A DNA stretch of 64,000 nucleotides from Rapana venosa (lineage: Eukaryota > Mollusca > Gastropoda > Neogastropoda > Muricidae), in the NCBI GenBank assembly GCA_028751875.1, contig CM054145.1, forward strand, positions 2,336,476 to 2,400,475, given 5' to 3'. Of this stretch, positions 33,470 through 46,900 are shown piece after piece (positions within the stretch are counted from its first letter, which is position 1; each line of letters starts with the position of its first letter). Below the pieces are notes generated by a model that saw only the letters and a list, made by a program, of their open reading frames with translations, did no database searches and was not told the DNA's origin. The position numbers were made by a program, and so were the translations under genes.

Positions 33470-34085
33470 GAAATAGTGTCTGACTCTGTATGGCTGTACT
33501 GATGTCACCATTTATTGACTTTATAGTGAGTTTTAAAATGATAATTTTAATCCTGAAATCTGTTCAGTTGTTCACTGAACCTTTGTTGTAGATGGGCTGG
33601 ACTGGATGTTTGTTAATTTGCGAAAGCAGCACCAAAGTTGTAGTACTTGTGTGTATGATGTTGTAATGTAGCCTTACAATGACCATGACTTGTGTGTATG
33701 ATGTGTGAAGTGGAAAAGCAGTGACCTAAGTAGCTAGAGCTTTGTTGTCATTTGGATCAGACTGAACTTTGGGTTTATGGTCTCCTAGTGCAGAAAGAGT
33801 TTGTTGTGATGTGGGAGAAAAGAATGGTGGTGGTGAAGTCAGTGTTTTTATGTGGCAGCAGGAAGAGAATGAATTGTGGTGTGGGCAAATCCATGCTGTG
33901 GCCTTAGGACTGACAATAACGCCATGGCAGTTGGAGTGCAACAGAAAAGAGAAGGTGAAAGCAGCGTGAATTTGGGGTGTGGTTTGTGTGTGGAGTTGGC
34001 AGTTAGCTAACCAGTAGTTACTGTAAATTTTTAGTTTGCATTTGTGTGTGTGTGGGGAGAGAGATAGGGGGAGGAAGGAAACCTT
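33470..34085 (+). repeat. block J, unit 5
   Basis: Collinear with 17,505-18,090 with short indels (GTTTATGG versus GTTGATGG). No coding content. Confidence 0.7.
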
Positions 34086-35280
34086 GCACTGAGTTTTTAT
34101 GGATTATTATTATGTTTTCCGTGACATATTTGAAGCACCCTTGGTCCTTTGTTTAAAAACCGCTCCCCCAGTTGACCAAATTTGGGGGTTTTTTAAAAAA
34201 AGGGGGGGGATTGGAGGAACCAAAAAAAGAAAAAAGTTGGGAGACGGGTTTTGGTTGGGACCCCCACAAAAAAAATTTTAATAAAAAAAAGGGGAAAAAA
34301 AAAACAGAAAAGGGGGAAATGGAAAAGGTTTTTTAGGAGGGGAAAAAATTTTTAAAAAAGGGAAAAAGGGGGAAAAAAAAAAAGGGGGGCCAAAAAAAGG
34401 GGGTTGGAGGCCCCCCAAAAATCAAGGGGAAAAACAGAGAAAAAAGAAAAGGGAAAGACAAGGGGGGTTGGGGGGAACCCAAATACCATTTACAAAAGAC
34501 AAAAAAAAAGGGGGGGGAAAAAAGGGGGGGGTTTGGAAAACCCCAAAAAAAATTTTTATTTTCAAAAATACCGGGAATATTTGAACGTTTTTGGCCTGAA
34601 AACCATCCCATTTTTTGTTTTAAACCGTGGAAAAAATGTTTTTATTGATAACTTTCAGTTTTTTTTATTATTTTTGGTTTTTTTTGGGGGGTTTTTTGGT
34701 TTTTTTTGGTGTTGTTTGGGAAAACACAAATTTTTTCTTTGGGTTTGTTGATTTATTTTTATGTGGGTAAAATAAAGGGATTGGCTAAAGGGGAAAAGGG
34801 AAAAAAAGGGGGAAGTTAAACCCAAAAAGTTAGAGTTTTTTTCCCCCCCAATTTTGGACCCCCCCAATAAACCCCCCTTTGTTAGGTTTCCCCCCCCAAA
34901 TTTTTTGGGTTTTTTCCCCCCGGGGTTTCCCCCCCCCCCGGGGGGCCCCCCCCCCCCAAACCCTGGGGGCCCCCCCCCCCCACCCCACCCCCCCCCCCAA
35001 AAAAACCCTAAACCCGGGGGGGGGGGGCCACTTTCCCGTGAAAAAAAAACCCGGCCCGGCCCCCTACCGGCCCCCTTGCCCCCCCCCCCCTTTTTTTTCC
35101 CCCCCCGGCCTTTTTTCTTCCGGGGGGGGGCCCCCCCCCCCCCCCCCCCCCCACCCCTCCCAAAAAAAAAAATAAGGGAGAAAAAAAAATTTTGATGGGG
35201 GGTCCACAATAGGAGAAACAAAAATTTTGGGGGGGAAAAAAGGGGGTTTGGGACCCCCACAAAAAAAAAAAAGAAAGTCG

Positions 35281-36084
35281 GAAAGGGAGTTGTCTTTGGT
35301 TACGGGTTTGGTAGCGGTGTGCCGTCAGAAGAAAAGGGGGGGGAGGTGTGGGGGCCACGGGCGAGAGCCCCCGGGCAGGGGTTTCCCCCTGTCATTTTGC
35401 GGCGGTTGTTTCCAATTGGGTTTGGCCCTCCCGTTGCCCCCCTCTGTGACTTGCAACACTTTTTGTTGGTGGCCTCTGCTGCCACCCCCTTCCCCCTCTT
35501 TTCCCACATTACAAACCCCAAAAAGATCTCCCGTATTTGGGGGGCCTCCCTTCTTCCTCCCCCCTTTTTGCAGTTTCTTTCCCTCTGGCCTCCCTTTCCT
35601 CCACCTCCTCAGGATCTCTCCAGATCCATTTAGGAGGGGCCCTCCTCTTCTCCTCCTTTATGTGATTTTCCAGATTCCCCCCCTTTTTCACCTTCTTCCC
35701 TCTGCACTGCCATTAAAGCAGGGCTTCTCTTGGGTCCATCTACAATTAATCCAGGGCCCTTTTGCACTGCCCCCCCTCGAAAGGGAGCTTTCCCCTCGGG
35801 GTCCATTTACAAGAGCATCCATGCCCCTCTGAACTCCCCCCACCTCAGCAGGGGGGCATTCTCCCCGGGGTCCATTTACAAGAGAAACCCCATTCCCTTG
35901 CAGAGCATTGTTCTTTTCTGCAACTTTCTTTTCCTTCTTTGGAGGTCCTGCAGACAGTAACTTGCGTACTTCAAGCCCCAACCCTGTTGTCCCCTCGGGT
36001 TTGGGCCCCCGTTTCTTTGTAAAATTTCTGACTTTTGGGGGGGCCCCAAGTTAATTCACAAAAGTTTGGGCGAATCAGATCGTA
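35281..36084. other. unassigned C/T-rich region with a three-copy 68-bp tandem repeat
   Basis: Not part of the array unit. GGGTCCAT recurs at 35,732, 35,799 and 35,868 in a repeat that also carries TTTACAAGAG and AGCATCCATGCCCC. Moderate base noise. The plus frame 35,227-35,832 has no recognised domain. Confidence 0.5.
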
Positions 36085-39000
36085 GAACAACCCGGGCCAC
36101 CCCACAAGCAGCATCACTTCAAGGAAAACTTTATCAGCAAGGACTACTTCATCACTGCAAGGACTTCATCATTGAAAGGACTTTTTTCATACTGAAAGGT
36201 TTCTTATCACTGCAAGGATTTTCAACTACAAGGTTTCCCCATTGCCGGGACTTCACCAGCAACTTTCCCCCCTTTTCCTTTCAAGGTATGGGGTCTGTCA
36301 CCTTTTTTCCCCATTCTGTCAATGTTTCCCCCTTTCCCTTGCTAGAACGGTGAGCTTCACCGTGGTGAGGTTTTTGGGGGGGACCCCCCACCACTGTTTA
36401 GGAACCCCGCTTTCCCGGGGGATGGTGTAAAACCCCCTCTGTCTAAAACCCGCCCCCAAAGTGATTTTTTTGAAATTGCACCTTTCCTACACACAGGCAT
36501 GAAATCCCCCTACTCTTCCAACAGGTGGAAGGGGTTTTTTGTGCAAAACCATATTTTTGGCATTTTTCCTACACAAGGCCTCATTTTAGTCAAAACCCCG
36601 GGACTTTCCTTCAGTTTGATTTTTAATGTAAACGGAAAAAAAAAGGGCCCAAGGGCTGGAAAAAAACCCCAAAACCTCTTGGTTTACTTGTTAGGTAGGT
36701 AATGTTTTTAAAACCAACCTGCCCCCGCCTTTCATTTTTCAAAGAAAAATAAATTAAAATTGGATTGGTTTGGTTTTACCACCCTTTTGTGAAGTGCCTG
36801 AGACACTGCTGTTGAAGAGGGGGGAAACGGACGTTGTGTGTGTTGTGAAAAAGTTGAAGGTTGTTTTTTTTTTTAAATTAGAATTTTTAGAAAAAAAGGG
36901 TAAAATTTATGAAAGCAAAAAACCCCCTGCATGAATTATAAGTTTTTGATGTTATATTGTGCTTTTTTGTGTGATTTTATTTTCTTTTCTTTTTTTTAAA
37001 ATTGTGTTTTTAAAAAATTTGGGGTTTTTCCCTTGGTTAAATTGTAAATTTTTTGAATTTGTGGTATGCAACAAAAAATTAACCAAAAACTTCCCCATGG
37101 CTTTGATTTCAATCCCCGGGAAATTTCAGTTGGGGATTTCCCGACTCCCCGTCACCAGGACTTAAACACCAAACTGCAGTCTTCATCATCCCCCAAATTT
37201 TCCCATACCAGACAACTTATTTCAAAACCGGGCCAGTCTTAAACATCAAGGACTTTAAAAGTCAATTTTCCCCCTTTTTTCTCTGAAAGGGTATGGTCGT
37301 ATCTATCGTCAAATTTTGTTTATGCCCTCAAAAAGGGTACGGATGTGATAAAAGTGTGTTGATAAATTTCCCTCTGGGGAAAAACTGCTTTTGGAGATGT
37401 GTGACACTGACATTTGTGTGTTTTAAAAAGGAAGCGAAGGTTTTCTCTATGAGGAAAAAAAAAATTAGTGAAACCCCAAAAATAGAGGGAAACCCTAAAG
37501 TAAATTAAATTGGGGGGGGTTGTTTTTGTGTGTTTTTTTTGTTTCTTCTTTTTTGGAGGGTTTTTTCATTGTTATTTTATATGGTTGGTTCCCCAGCAAG
37601 ATGTGTCGTTTTGGATTTAAGTTTTCCGGTGTGTCGGGTTCCCCGGTCTTCTTTTTTTCCCAAAAATTAATAAAAAAGGGAATTTTCCCTCACCATTTGG
37701 GAAATTTTCCCTTTGGGGCCAGGAATTTCATTGAAAGGATTTTTGCTTAAAGTCAAAGGACCCCTTGACACGCATAGATTTGTTCATCACCCCCGGCTCC
37801 CCACCCACTGAAAGGAACCTTTTTGGGCCAGACTTCGGGAAACCCTCTAAATGGTTTCCCTTAAAGGTAGGGTTTGTGTCCCCTCCTCTTCCTTTTTAAT
37901 CCCAATTTAATTGTACTGGTTGGGGATACCCCCGGGTGGAAAAAAGTCCCTTGATCCATGCTCTTGGGGGAAAAGGGAACTAAAGGCCGTTTTAAAATTC
38001 AAAACCCAAGTGGAGAAGGTTTTTGTAAAAAAACTCCTGAAAAGGGGTAGAAATGTTTGGGAAAAGTAAAAACCCCTAAAATTTAGGATCCCATGAATGT
38101 TTTACGTGCATGGTTGTGAAAAATTTTTTCTTTTGTGGCATCGTTCTTTTTTTTTAAAACTCCCCTGTTGTAAGTCCCTTCCATTTTTCTTTTTTGGGAG
38201 ATAAGGGAGTTTTTTGTTTTTTTTGGACAGAATACCTCAGGGCAGGAACTTTTCCATCTTTTGGGTTTTTCAGTATCCCCAAACCCGGGCCTTGTCGCTT
38301 CGGATTGTCAACCCAGAAACTTGACAACACCAGCACTTCATCAGCCCCCGGCCTTTTTTCCCCAAACCAGCCCTTCAAAGGTTTTTTCCCCATAACCCCG
38401 GACGTAAAAACCCGGGGACTTCAAAAGCCCCTTTTAATTTTTCCCGGGAAGGTATGGTTTCTGTCCCCCTTTGGGTTCCTTTTTTTAAAAAAACCCCTTT
38501 GAAATTTTGGTTTGGATACACTTTGGGGGATAAATTTCTCTGATGAAATCCCTTGGGGAAATTTTTTTGAGTTTAAGTTTGTATAGTCTAAAGGGGGGGA
38601 GGGGTTAAAGAAAGAGTTTTAAATTGTAAAAACCATTTTACCAAGATGGGGGCAAAAGGGGAAAAAGGTGATGAACTTTTATTTGGTGCACTGTGCGGGT
38701 CTCGTGGGGATTTTTTAACATTTTTTAAAAATTTCATTCATTAGAAAATTTGGTTTTCCCCATTACCTACACAAAATTTGCCCTTTTTTGAGATAAAAAT
38801 TTTACCCTGTTTTCTTTTTTTAAATGTTTTTTGTTATCACCTACCAGTTTTGCCCTTTTTTTGGGGAAAACCCAATGTTTCCCGTTTTTTTTATTGCCGA
38901 CTCTTCGCCAGTTTTCTTGATGGCAGGGACTTTCATGGGGGTAAGGATTTGGTTTTTCCCCGGGTTAACTTCATCCCCAAGACTTTTCATGCACCCGGCG

Positions 39001-42000
39001 TCTTTGCCGGGAAACTTCATCAAAAAAGACTTTTCCCTTTGTACAAGGATTTGTCTTTCCCAGGAAAAACTTCACCCAAACTTCTTCACTGCCAAAAAAG
39101 GTTTTCTTTTGTCACAAAAAAATTACCCGCCCTTTTCCTCAGCAAAGTTTCAAGGTTAAAAAAAGGTGGGGTTTTGGGGGTTTGGGGTTTTTTTTTAACA
39201 CATATCCCCATTTTTCCCCGCCCCATAAGATACAGCAGCACCCCGCTTTGGGGAAGGGGTTGGTTGGAATGCCCAAAAGGATCAGTCTAAATTAAACTGG
39301 GGGGGAAAAATCCTCTGAAACAGGGTTTTGTGGGCCTTGATCCCAGCCCCACGATCCCCGGCCAACCCCCCTATTGTCCGGCCCCTTGATTTTGTTGATC
39401 TTTTTTAATATAAAATGAAAACCCCATTTTTTTTTCCTTAAAAAAAGTTGATTTTCCCCCTGAAATAAAAGTGTTTTGCATTGACGCGTATTCACCTTTT
39501 TTGGGTGGGATTGGGTTTCATTTTTTAAAAAACAAAATATTTCTGTTTATGTTTTTTAAAAAATATTTTTATGTACTGAGATAAACAAATTTTTTTTAAT
39601 ATCCTCGGGTTTTACCCCCAAATTTTTCGAAATTTCCCCCAAAGGCCAAACGTCATCTTTCGGCATTTTTTGGCCAAGTTTTAAACAGACCATCTCAAAA
39701 AGATTTCCTCATCCCCAAAGACTTCTTCTCTTTTGGATTTGTTGTTTTTACAGTTTCCGCGCTAATAACCCCCAATCCCTTATTTTTTATTTCACCAAGA
39801 CTTCATCACCCTGAAACTTCATCATCCCCAAGAGTCATCATCCCCCTAAAATTTTTAAATCTCATCAAGACTTAAACACCCCAAAGATTAAACATCACCA
39901 AGACTTCACCCAACACTAAAACTTAATCATCCCCCAAGACTCATCATCACTAAAACCTTCATTCCATCAATTTCATAAACCCCCGGGTCTTAAAGGCAAA
40001 GCTTTTTTTAAACCCAAGACTTCATCGTCCCCAAAGCCCTTTTTAAAAAGCAAAAACTTTTGGGTTTATTACAGGCACACCCTCATGGGGTTTTACTTCA
40101 TACCTTACGGGCGTTTTCACCATTTACAGTAAAAAAATTAAATCATCACCTGCAAAACTGGAATGTAGGTCCCAGGTTGGTTCGGGGTGTTCTTTTCCTC
40201 TTACGTGCTTTTCTTTAAAATTTAAAAAAAACCCTTCACCCAATTTAAACCCACCCTTCTTCCCGATGATTTAATTTGGGTTAGTTTGAAACCTGAAAGG
40301 GCCCTTCTCTCTTGATAAAAAGGACAAATTTCTTTTAAGGGAATTTTCCAAAACGGATGTACAGAGAAAAGATTACACCCTAAACCCCAATAAAACCAAA
40401 GCCATGCGGGTTGGGCCCAAACCAAACTCTCTCCCATCACCCAGCTTCAATAAATTTTGGCTATAAACCCCCTCATCCATGCTTTTGAAAATATTTTTGG
40501 AGTCGTTTTTCCCAACCACTTCCTTTAAAAATTAAATTCCCAGCCTGCCGGTAGGGCTCCAATCAATTTGGTGAATTATGCAATTCAAAAGTCCCTTTAA
40601 AACCTCTGGGAAACCACCCAAACTAGTGCATCCCATTCTTTCAGTTGGGCCTATTGAAAACCCTTCGGGGGGTTTCTCCCAAATCATAAAAACCACCCCC
40701 TTTTCACCGTTACAAAATCTGCGGCCCCTTCGTTCCTGGGAAAGAAAAATTTCCTTGAGACATAACTTTCCCCGGGCCCCTCTCCCACTGGTTTGCCTGT
40801 GCCACAAAAGAGTAAGCTAAATACCCTAAAGTTTTTTGCAAAAAACCAGCTCCCCCCCTACCTTGTGATGTTTTTGCACAAATAAAACCTTTTTTCCCCC
40901 CCCCCCCCCCCCCCGCTCTGCTGCAGATCCCTTGTTTACAATCTGAGAAAAAACCAACCCAATTGGCCTTTCGTTTTTTTCCCTGTTTTTTTGGTTTCTG
41001 GTTTTTTCCTGGAATGCCGTCCCTCTCTTTTTTTGGGCCAAAAGTTTTTTTAAATGACATTAAAATTTTCCCCTTGAAGAAAATTTTTTTCCCAAAAACC
41101 CTAAATTTTTTCCCCCTTTTGGTTCATCAAAAATTTTGCCCCGCTTAAAACAGGAAACCCCACCACTTCCCAAAAAGTTTAAAAACCTGTGGGAGGGGTT
41201 TGCGCACACGCAGGGGTTTGTGTGTTTTAAATTTGTGAACTTTTTAAATTTGGTTTTGGGTTTGGTTTGGGTGTGTTTTAAGGAAGCGTTTTTAAACTTT
41301 TTTTTGCAAAAAAAGTTTAAAAAAATTCCATTCTTTAAAATTATAAAAGCTTTTTCATCCCAAGATTTCATTATAGTTAAAAATTTAACAACCCCCTAAA
41401 CTTCCCCCTAGTTGGGCTTAATTTTCCTCCAAAATATCTTCGCACATGTTTTTTATCATCACTAAATTTAATCTTCTTTGGAAATGTAATCAAATTTCTT
41501 TATTTGCAGAATCCGTTTGAATTGTTTTTCTTTTATAATGTAGTCTCTTTTCCCCCTGCGATTTTGTAAATGTTTCATCCGCTCCCCAAGCACACATGGG
41601 CCTACTCTTGCAAAAGGGGGAAAACGGAAAAAACCCTGTGCACAAAAAGGGTTGGTTTTATGGGGCCACCCGGGGCCCTTGGTTTAAGTTTCCCCTGATG
41701 GATGGGGTTTTTTTAAAAAATTTTATTGGGGTGGGGGGGGGGGGCCCCTGGAAAAAGGGTTTTAAAAAGCAAAGGGCCAGGGGATTTAGAAAAAAGGAGG
41801 GTCAGTCCCCCCCCGGCTCCCAAAAAGGGGCCATTAGGGTGTCCATGTTCCCAAACCCAGGGCCCCTGTTTAAACTGTTCAGCTGGAGGGGTTTTGGGGT
41901 GGTGTGTTGTTGTTTTTTTTTCTTTAAAAAAATCAAGTTTTTTGGGTCCCTGCTTTTTTGGGTTGTTTCTTATTGTTTTTTTTTGATGATTGTGGTGGGG

Positions 42001-42655
42001 ACATGAAATTTGGGATTCAAAAATAAAAACCAATTTGGGAAAAAGGGGAGGAAGGGGGGGAGCCAAAAAACAAAAAAAGAGAAAAGGGGGAAAAAAGAAA
42101 AAAAAAAACGGGGAAAAAAAAAGGTGGTTGGGGGCCCCCCCCTTAAAAAAAAAAAAAAAAAAACCGGGGAAAAAAAGGTGGGGGGGCCCCCCAAAAAAAA
42201 AAACCCCTAAACCAACAAAATAGTGTCGCCCCGTTGTTTGAATTTGAGCACTAAAAAACCCCCCTTATAGAGGTTTAAAGGAAATTTTCATCCTAAAACC
42301 TGTTGGGGTTTTTGTCCTTTGCCCTTTTTGGATGGTTGGAGGGTGTTTGTTAATTGTGAAAGCCCACCAAATTGTATTTACTTGTGGTTAAAGTTTTAAT
42401 GTAGGTTCCCAAGACCGATTGTGTTATGGGGTGGTGGAAAAGCAGGACCAAGGCTGAGTTTTTGGTTGTTTTTTTGGATCAAAAGTTTGGGTTTAAAAGG
42501 ACCTCCCCCCCAAAAAGTTTTTTTGTTGGAGGGGGGGAAAAGTTGGGGTTGGTGGTGAAGTCATGTTGATGTGGGCGGGGCCCCGGAAAATTGGGTGGTG
42601 GGGCCCAAATCCAGCTGGGCCTTAGGAGACAATAACGACTTTGGCAGCGGAGTGA
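36085..42655 (+). repeat. higher-order repeat unit 6, noisy but nearly complete
   Basis: A 36,110-36,285 (donor-like TTTCAAG/GTATGG); SINE remnant 36,320-36,730; B 37,080-37,290; C 37,560-37,870; D 38,230-38,450; E 38,900-39,160; F 39,250-39,400; G 39,600-40,060; L2-like insertion 40,075-41,365; SINE-like piece 41,575-41,660; I 41,980-42,220; J 42,220-42,655. Block order equals unit 3, showing the array organisation survives base noise. Confidence 0.7.
40075..41365 (+). mobile_element. CR1/L2-like retrotransposon fragment in unit 6, noisy
   Basis: Collinear with 51,845-53,200: TTTTACTTCATACCTTACGG, AAAACTGGAATGTAGGTCCC, an AAACCCCAATAAAACCAAAG region (NADKTE-type), CACTGGTTTGCCTGTGCCAC, and a 3' UTR ending near CATTATAG. 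It occupies the same junction after module G as the copy at 4,975. Confidence 0.65.
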
Positions 42656-43989
42656 AACACAATTTGGAATTGGGGTTTGGTGTTTTACCAAAAGGCCCCT
42701 CCCCAAAAAGAGGGGTGCCCCAAAAACCAAATCATAAAAAAACATTAAAAAAAAAACCCCCCAAAAAATATGAGAATCAATAAAAATGAATTTATGAGGG
42801 TTGAAATTTTTCCCATTAAAGGCTTTTTTAAAAAGGAATTTGAACAATTTCCCAAAATTCTTTATTCTTCCCGAGGACATCGGAAAAGTTAATTAGAACG
42901 TGCGGGTTTTGTCGAAATTTTTAAAGGGAAAAAAACTGATCTCTGGTTCCTTGGGAAAGGACAGCCCAGAACGAAATGTAATCATCACCTTTACCACTTT
43001 TCAAAGGAATACCCAAATCAGCCCATTAAAATTCTTATCGAAAGTGATGAGGGGCTAAATTAAAAAATCCCCAAACCCTAAATTGTGGTTATATTTTCAA
43101 ACCTGTCCCTATTGAAATCAAATCCAATCATTATGTGAGCTAAAAAAATAAAATAAAAAATAAAACCTGGCCCAATTTTGAACTTTCCCCTCCACTTAGC
43201 CATTTTGCAGTCAACAAAAAAATTTTTGACAAAAAATTCTTAGAAAAATTTCTGATTGTTTATTATAAAGTAGATGTTTATGTCATCCTGGGGGAAATTT
43301 GAATTGTAGAACGGCAAAATTTTGGGGAAAAAACACTTTGGGAAATTCTTTCTTGACAGGCAATTTTGAAATAGGCACTCATTTGGGGTTCGCTTTTTCG
43401 CAAGATTCAAAGTTAAATAATTTAAAAAAACTTTTTATTGAAAAATGGGGTTCAACTTTAAGTCTAAGTTTTTTAAAATGGTGTATGAAACGGGACCGTG
43501 AGGGTTGCCATACTTACGTTCAGATTCGGAAGAAGTGTGAATGATTTATTTTTTTTTTTCTGACAAATTATTTTCCGGTGTGGGGCCGTGTAAAATTGCT
43601 CAAAAACTGAAAAAATTTAGACCCGATCAAAAGGCCTCTTCCCTTTAAATTTAATTTTCCAAAACAATCCCTTCTGTTCTGTGAATCCCCTAAAAAACCC
43701 ATTAAAAAAAAAATTTTTTGGGGAAAAAAGAGCAAGCTACTGTTTTAAAGATACCAAAGTTCATTTTATAGTTCACAAAAAAAATTAATAAAAGGCAATC
43801 GATTTGATTGACTTTGACATTAATGCTGCTTTAAATATGTTAAATAAAAATCTAAAAAAGCGGTGGGAGTGTATGACGAAATGGTGTCTGTTTTAAAAAA
43901 AAAAAATTCGGGTGGTTTTTTTGACAATAAAATGGGTTAAAGCAAAAGACATGTAAAAGGTTTTTGGAAAAAATATTGACATATTTTTG
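42656..43989. other. unidentified insertion inside block J of unit 6
   Basis: Block J stops near GGAGTGAAACACA and resumes near AGAGAGAAAATAGAGAGAGAG at about 43,990, leaving about 1.3 kb of unrelated sequence. The stretch near 43,300-43,545 is an open plus frame with no recognised domain. Noise may hide a mobile element. Confidence 0.45.
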
Positions 43990-46900
43990 GACGTACAAAG
44001 GAAACCAGAGAGAAAATAGAGAGAGAGGGAAGCATGAAAAAATTTTGGGGGTGTGGTTTTGTGTGGGGAAATTGACTTTTTCAACCTTTAAATTTACTGT
44101 AAAATTTTTAAAGTTTGCGCATCCCAAAAAAATTTTAGAAATATATTATGGGGGGGGTTTGGGGGGGACAGCCGATTTTTCCCACGGATTATCTTGAACA
44201 TGTAACCAACATATTTGAAGCCACACTTTTGGGTTCTGTTGAAAAACCCCCCATTTTTGTATTCTGTGTACATCTTCTTCAAGAAAAATGCCCTTTCTTA
44301 AAAAAGGGGACTGAGTTTTTTTCCCAGTTTTTTTTTTGATGCTTTTTTAAATTGTTGTTTGGTACATCACTTTTGTTGATTCTTTTTTATGGGGGGAAAA
44401 GAAGTTTTTGGAGGGAGAAACAAAAACCCAGGGGAAAAAGTGGGAAAAAAAAGAGGGGGGGAGGCCCCTTTAAAAAAAGTAATAATGGGGAAAAGAAAAG
44501 GGGGTTTTGGGGGCCCCAAAGATATAAAAAAGCTGGAGAAAAAAGTAAGGGGGGGTGGGGGAGTAAAACCCAAAAAAAATTATTTATAGGGTCCTGAGAG
44601 TATTTTTTTTTGTACCTTTAAACATTTTGTTTGTTTTGGGAATTTGTATCTTGTATGATAAGATCCATTTTTTGCCCATTAAAAATAATCGGGGCTTAAG
44701 GGGGGCCCGTATTTTTTGTGTTTTTGGGCTGCTAATCTGTGTATTGATCTCCTTATTTAAATTTAAACTGTGTGGAAAATTTGGGGGTTTATGGCGGGTA
44801 AGGATTTCTTCGGGAAAAAACCCTTCCCCTCTCGCTTTTTTGAAAAAGGGCCCTACATATACACATTTAAACCAGCCTAAAAGAAATATTTTTTTCAAAC
44901 CTAATTTTTTTCCCCTTTTTTTAAATCTAAAAACCTGCCCCCCCTTCCCACACCCAAAAACCCCCATTACCCTGTCAAAGCTACAACCTGGGGTTGAGTG
45001 GTGGTGTGTGTGTGTATATGGGCGTCATTTAAATTTTTTTTTAAAGCTTTTGATAGTTATTGGCTGCATGATCTGTAAGAAAAAATTTTTGAATGCAAGC
45101 GCTCTTTTTTGGGGTCTTTGCGGATATGTCTATAAAAATTTCCTTTTTTATTATTTTTAAATAAAAATTATTCACGTTAAAAAAGCGTTTTTTGGCTAAA
45201 AGGGATTTTTTCAGGGCAGAAAGGCCCTTTTTAAATCGAAACTCGGTATCTTCATCTTTTTAAAGGGAAATTTCCTTTAACATTTTAAAAGCATTTCCCT
45301 TCAACACTTCAAGGACTTCTTAAACACCATAAGGATTCTTCATCACCATAAGGACTTCTTAAATCACCTAAGGATCTTTAACACCTAAGGTTTTTTTTTA
45401 TCATTACATGGACTTGTTCCTAAGAATTCTTTTCCCCACAAAGATTACTTCAATTTCGCAAGGACTTTTTACTTGCATGGACGTCCCTTTTTAAAAAGGA
45501 CTTTACAAATTTTTTTCTAGAATAAAACACGCCCGGACTACTTTTTCACTGCAAGCATACTTCCAAAACTGCAAGGACTTTTTTCCCGACGGAAAGGACT
45601 TCTTTCCCGCCAAAGGGCTTTTTTCCTCACTGCAAGGACTTCTTCAGGGTGCCGGGCCCCTTATTCCAGGACCAGAAAACCTATTTGACGCTTCCCTTTA
45701 CGGTTTTTGGTTGTGCAAACCTTTTCCCCCTTCCTTTGATACAATTTGAAATTTTACTGGGTTGGGTGGATACCAAAACTGTTGGGGAAATTCCCCTTTT
45801 TGCACGCTCTTGGGTTAAGGGAATCACTGCTGGGTAAATATTCCTAAAAAGTGGGAAATAGTGTTTGAAAAAGAAACTTTGTGGAAAAAAGTGTAGAAAT
45901 GTGAAAGGGGAAAAAAAAAAACTGCAAGAAATCAGGGTGCCCTTTAAAGTTGTACTTTGGGTATGGTCTGTGTGATTTGTTTTTTCTTTATTTCATTCTA
46001 ATTTATTTCTTTTTTAAAGGGCCCCTAATACTGATCCATTTTTCTCTTTTTGAGAAATGAAATTTTTTTTTGTTTGGGTTTTTTTTTTGGGCAGAATTCC
46101 CTCATGGCAGGGCCTTTTTCTCTCTGGGGTTTCAGGTCAATCATGGGGTGAGTGTTGTCACCCCCGGGCTTGATCTCAACAACCCGGACTTTATCATCAA
46201 CACCAGGACTTGATCATCAAAACCAAGGACTTGATATCCACCCCAAAGGGCTCATCATCAACCCCCCGGGCTTGTCATCAAAAACCCCGGAATTGATCAC
46301 AACAAACCCGGGCTTCGAAGGGAACTTGTATGTTTCCCTGCAAGGTAGGTCCGGGCACCCAAATTTTATTCACTTTTTTTTCAAACATTTAAAACGTAAA
46401 TGGATTGAAAGGCTGTGTGTAAAGGGTTTCTGAAAGATACTGCTCTTGGGGACTTTTTGAAAATTTCAGTCGGGATGTTTTAAGAGGGGGAGGGGGGGGG
46501 GGGGGGTAAATGTAGAGATTAAAATTTGAAAAAAAACATGTTTGCAAGGTAGGGGGAAATGAAAGGGGATGATACATTAGTGTAGGCCCGTGTGGATCTG
46601 TGATGATTTTTTTTTTTTACATCCAAAAAAAATTAATTTTATTGTAACTGGCTTTCCATTACTTAAAACAGATTTTTCCCTTTTTTTGGGTAATAATGTA
46701 TTTTCCGTTTTCTATGATTTCCAGGGCTCTTCGCCAGAATTTCTTTATGGCAAGGGAAATTCCCTTTATGGCCGGGAAGGGCTTTGGGCTTTGCCCGGGT
46801 AATCACAAGACTTCCCTTTTTTCACAAGGACCTTGTCTTTGCCCGGATAAAATTACAAAGACTTCTTTTATTACCCCAAAAAGGGCTTTGTCCTTGGGCC

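Larger units (their letters stand above)
29769..35280 (+). repeat. higher-order repeat unit 5 (post-B to I'; clean to about 34,125)
   Basis: Post-B flank 29,769-29,990; C 30,134-30,375; D 30,757-30,919; E 31,278-31,921; F 31,975-32,140; G 32,331-32,860; H 32,875-33,000; I 33,115-33,465; J 33,470-34,085; H' from 34,100; I' copies in 34,200-34,560 and 35,160-35,280. Sequence quality collapses part way through H'. Unit 5 has expansions of E and I and no L2-like insertion between G and H. Confidence 0.8.
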
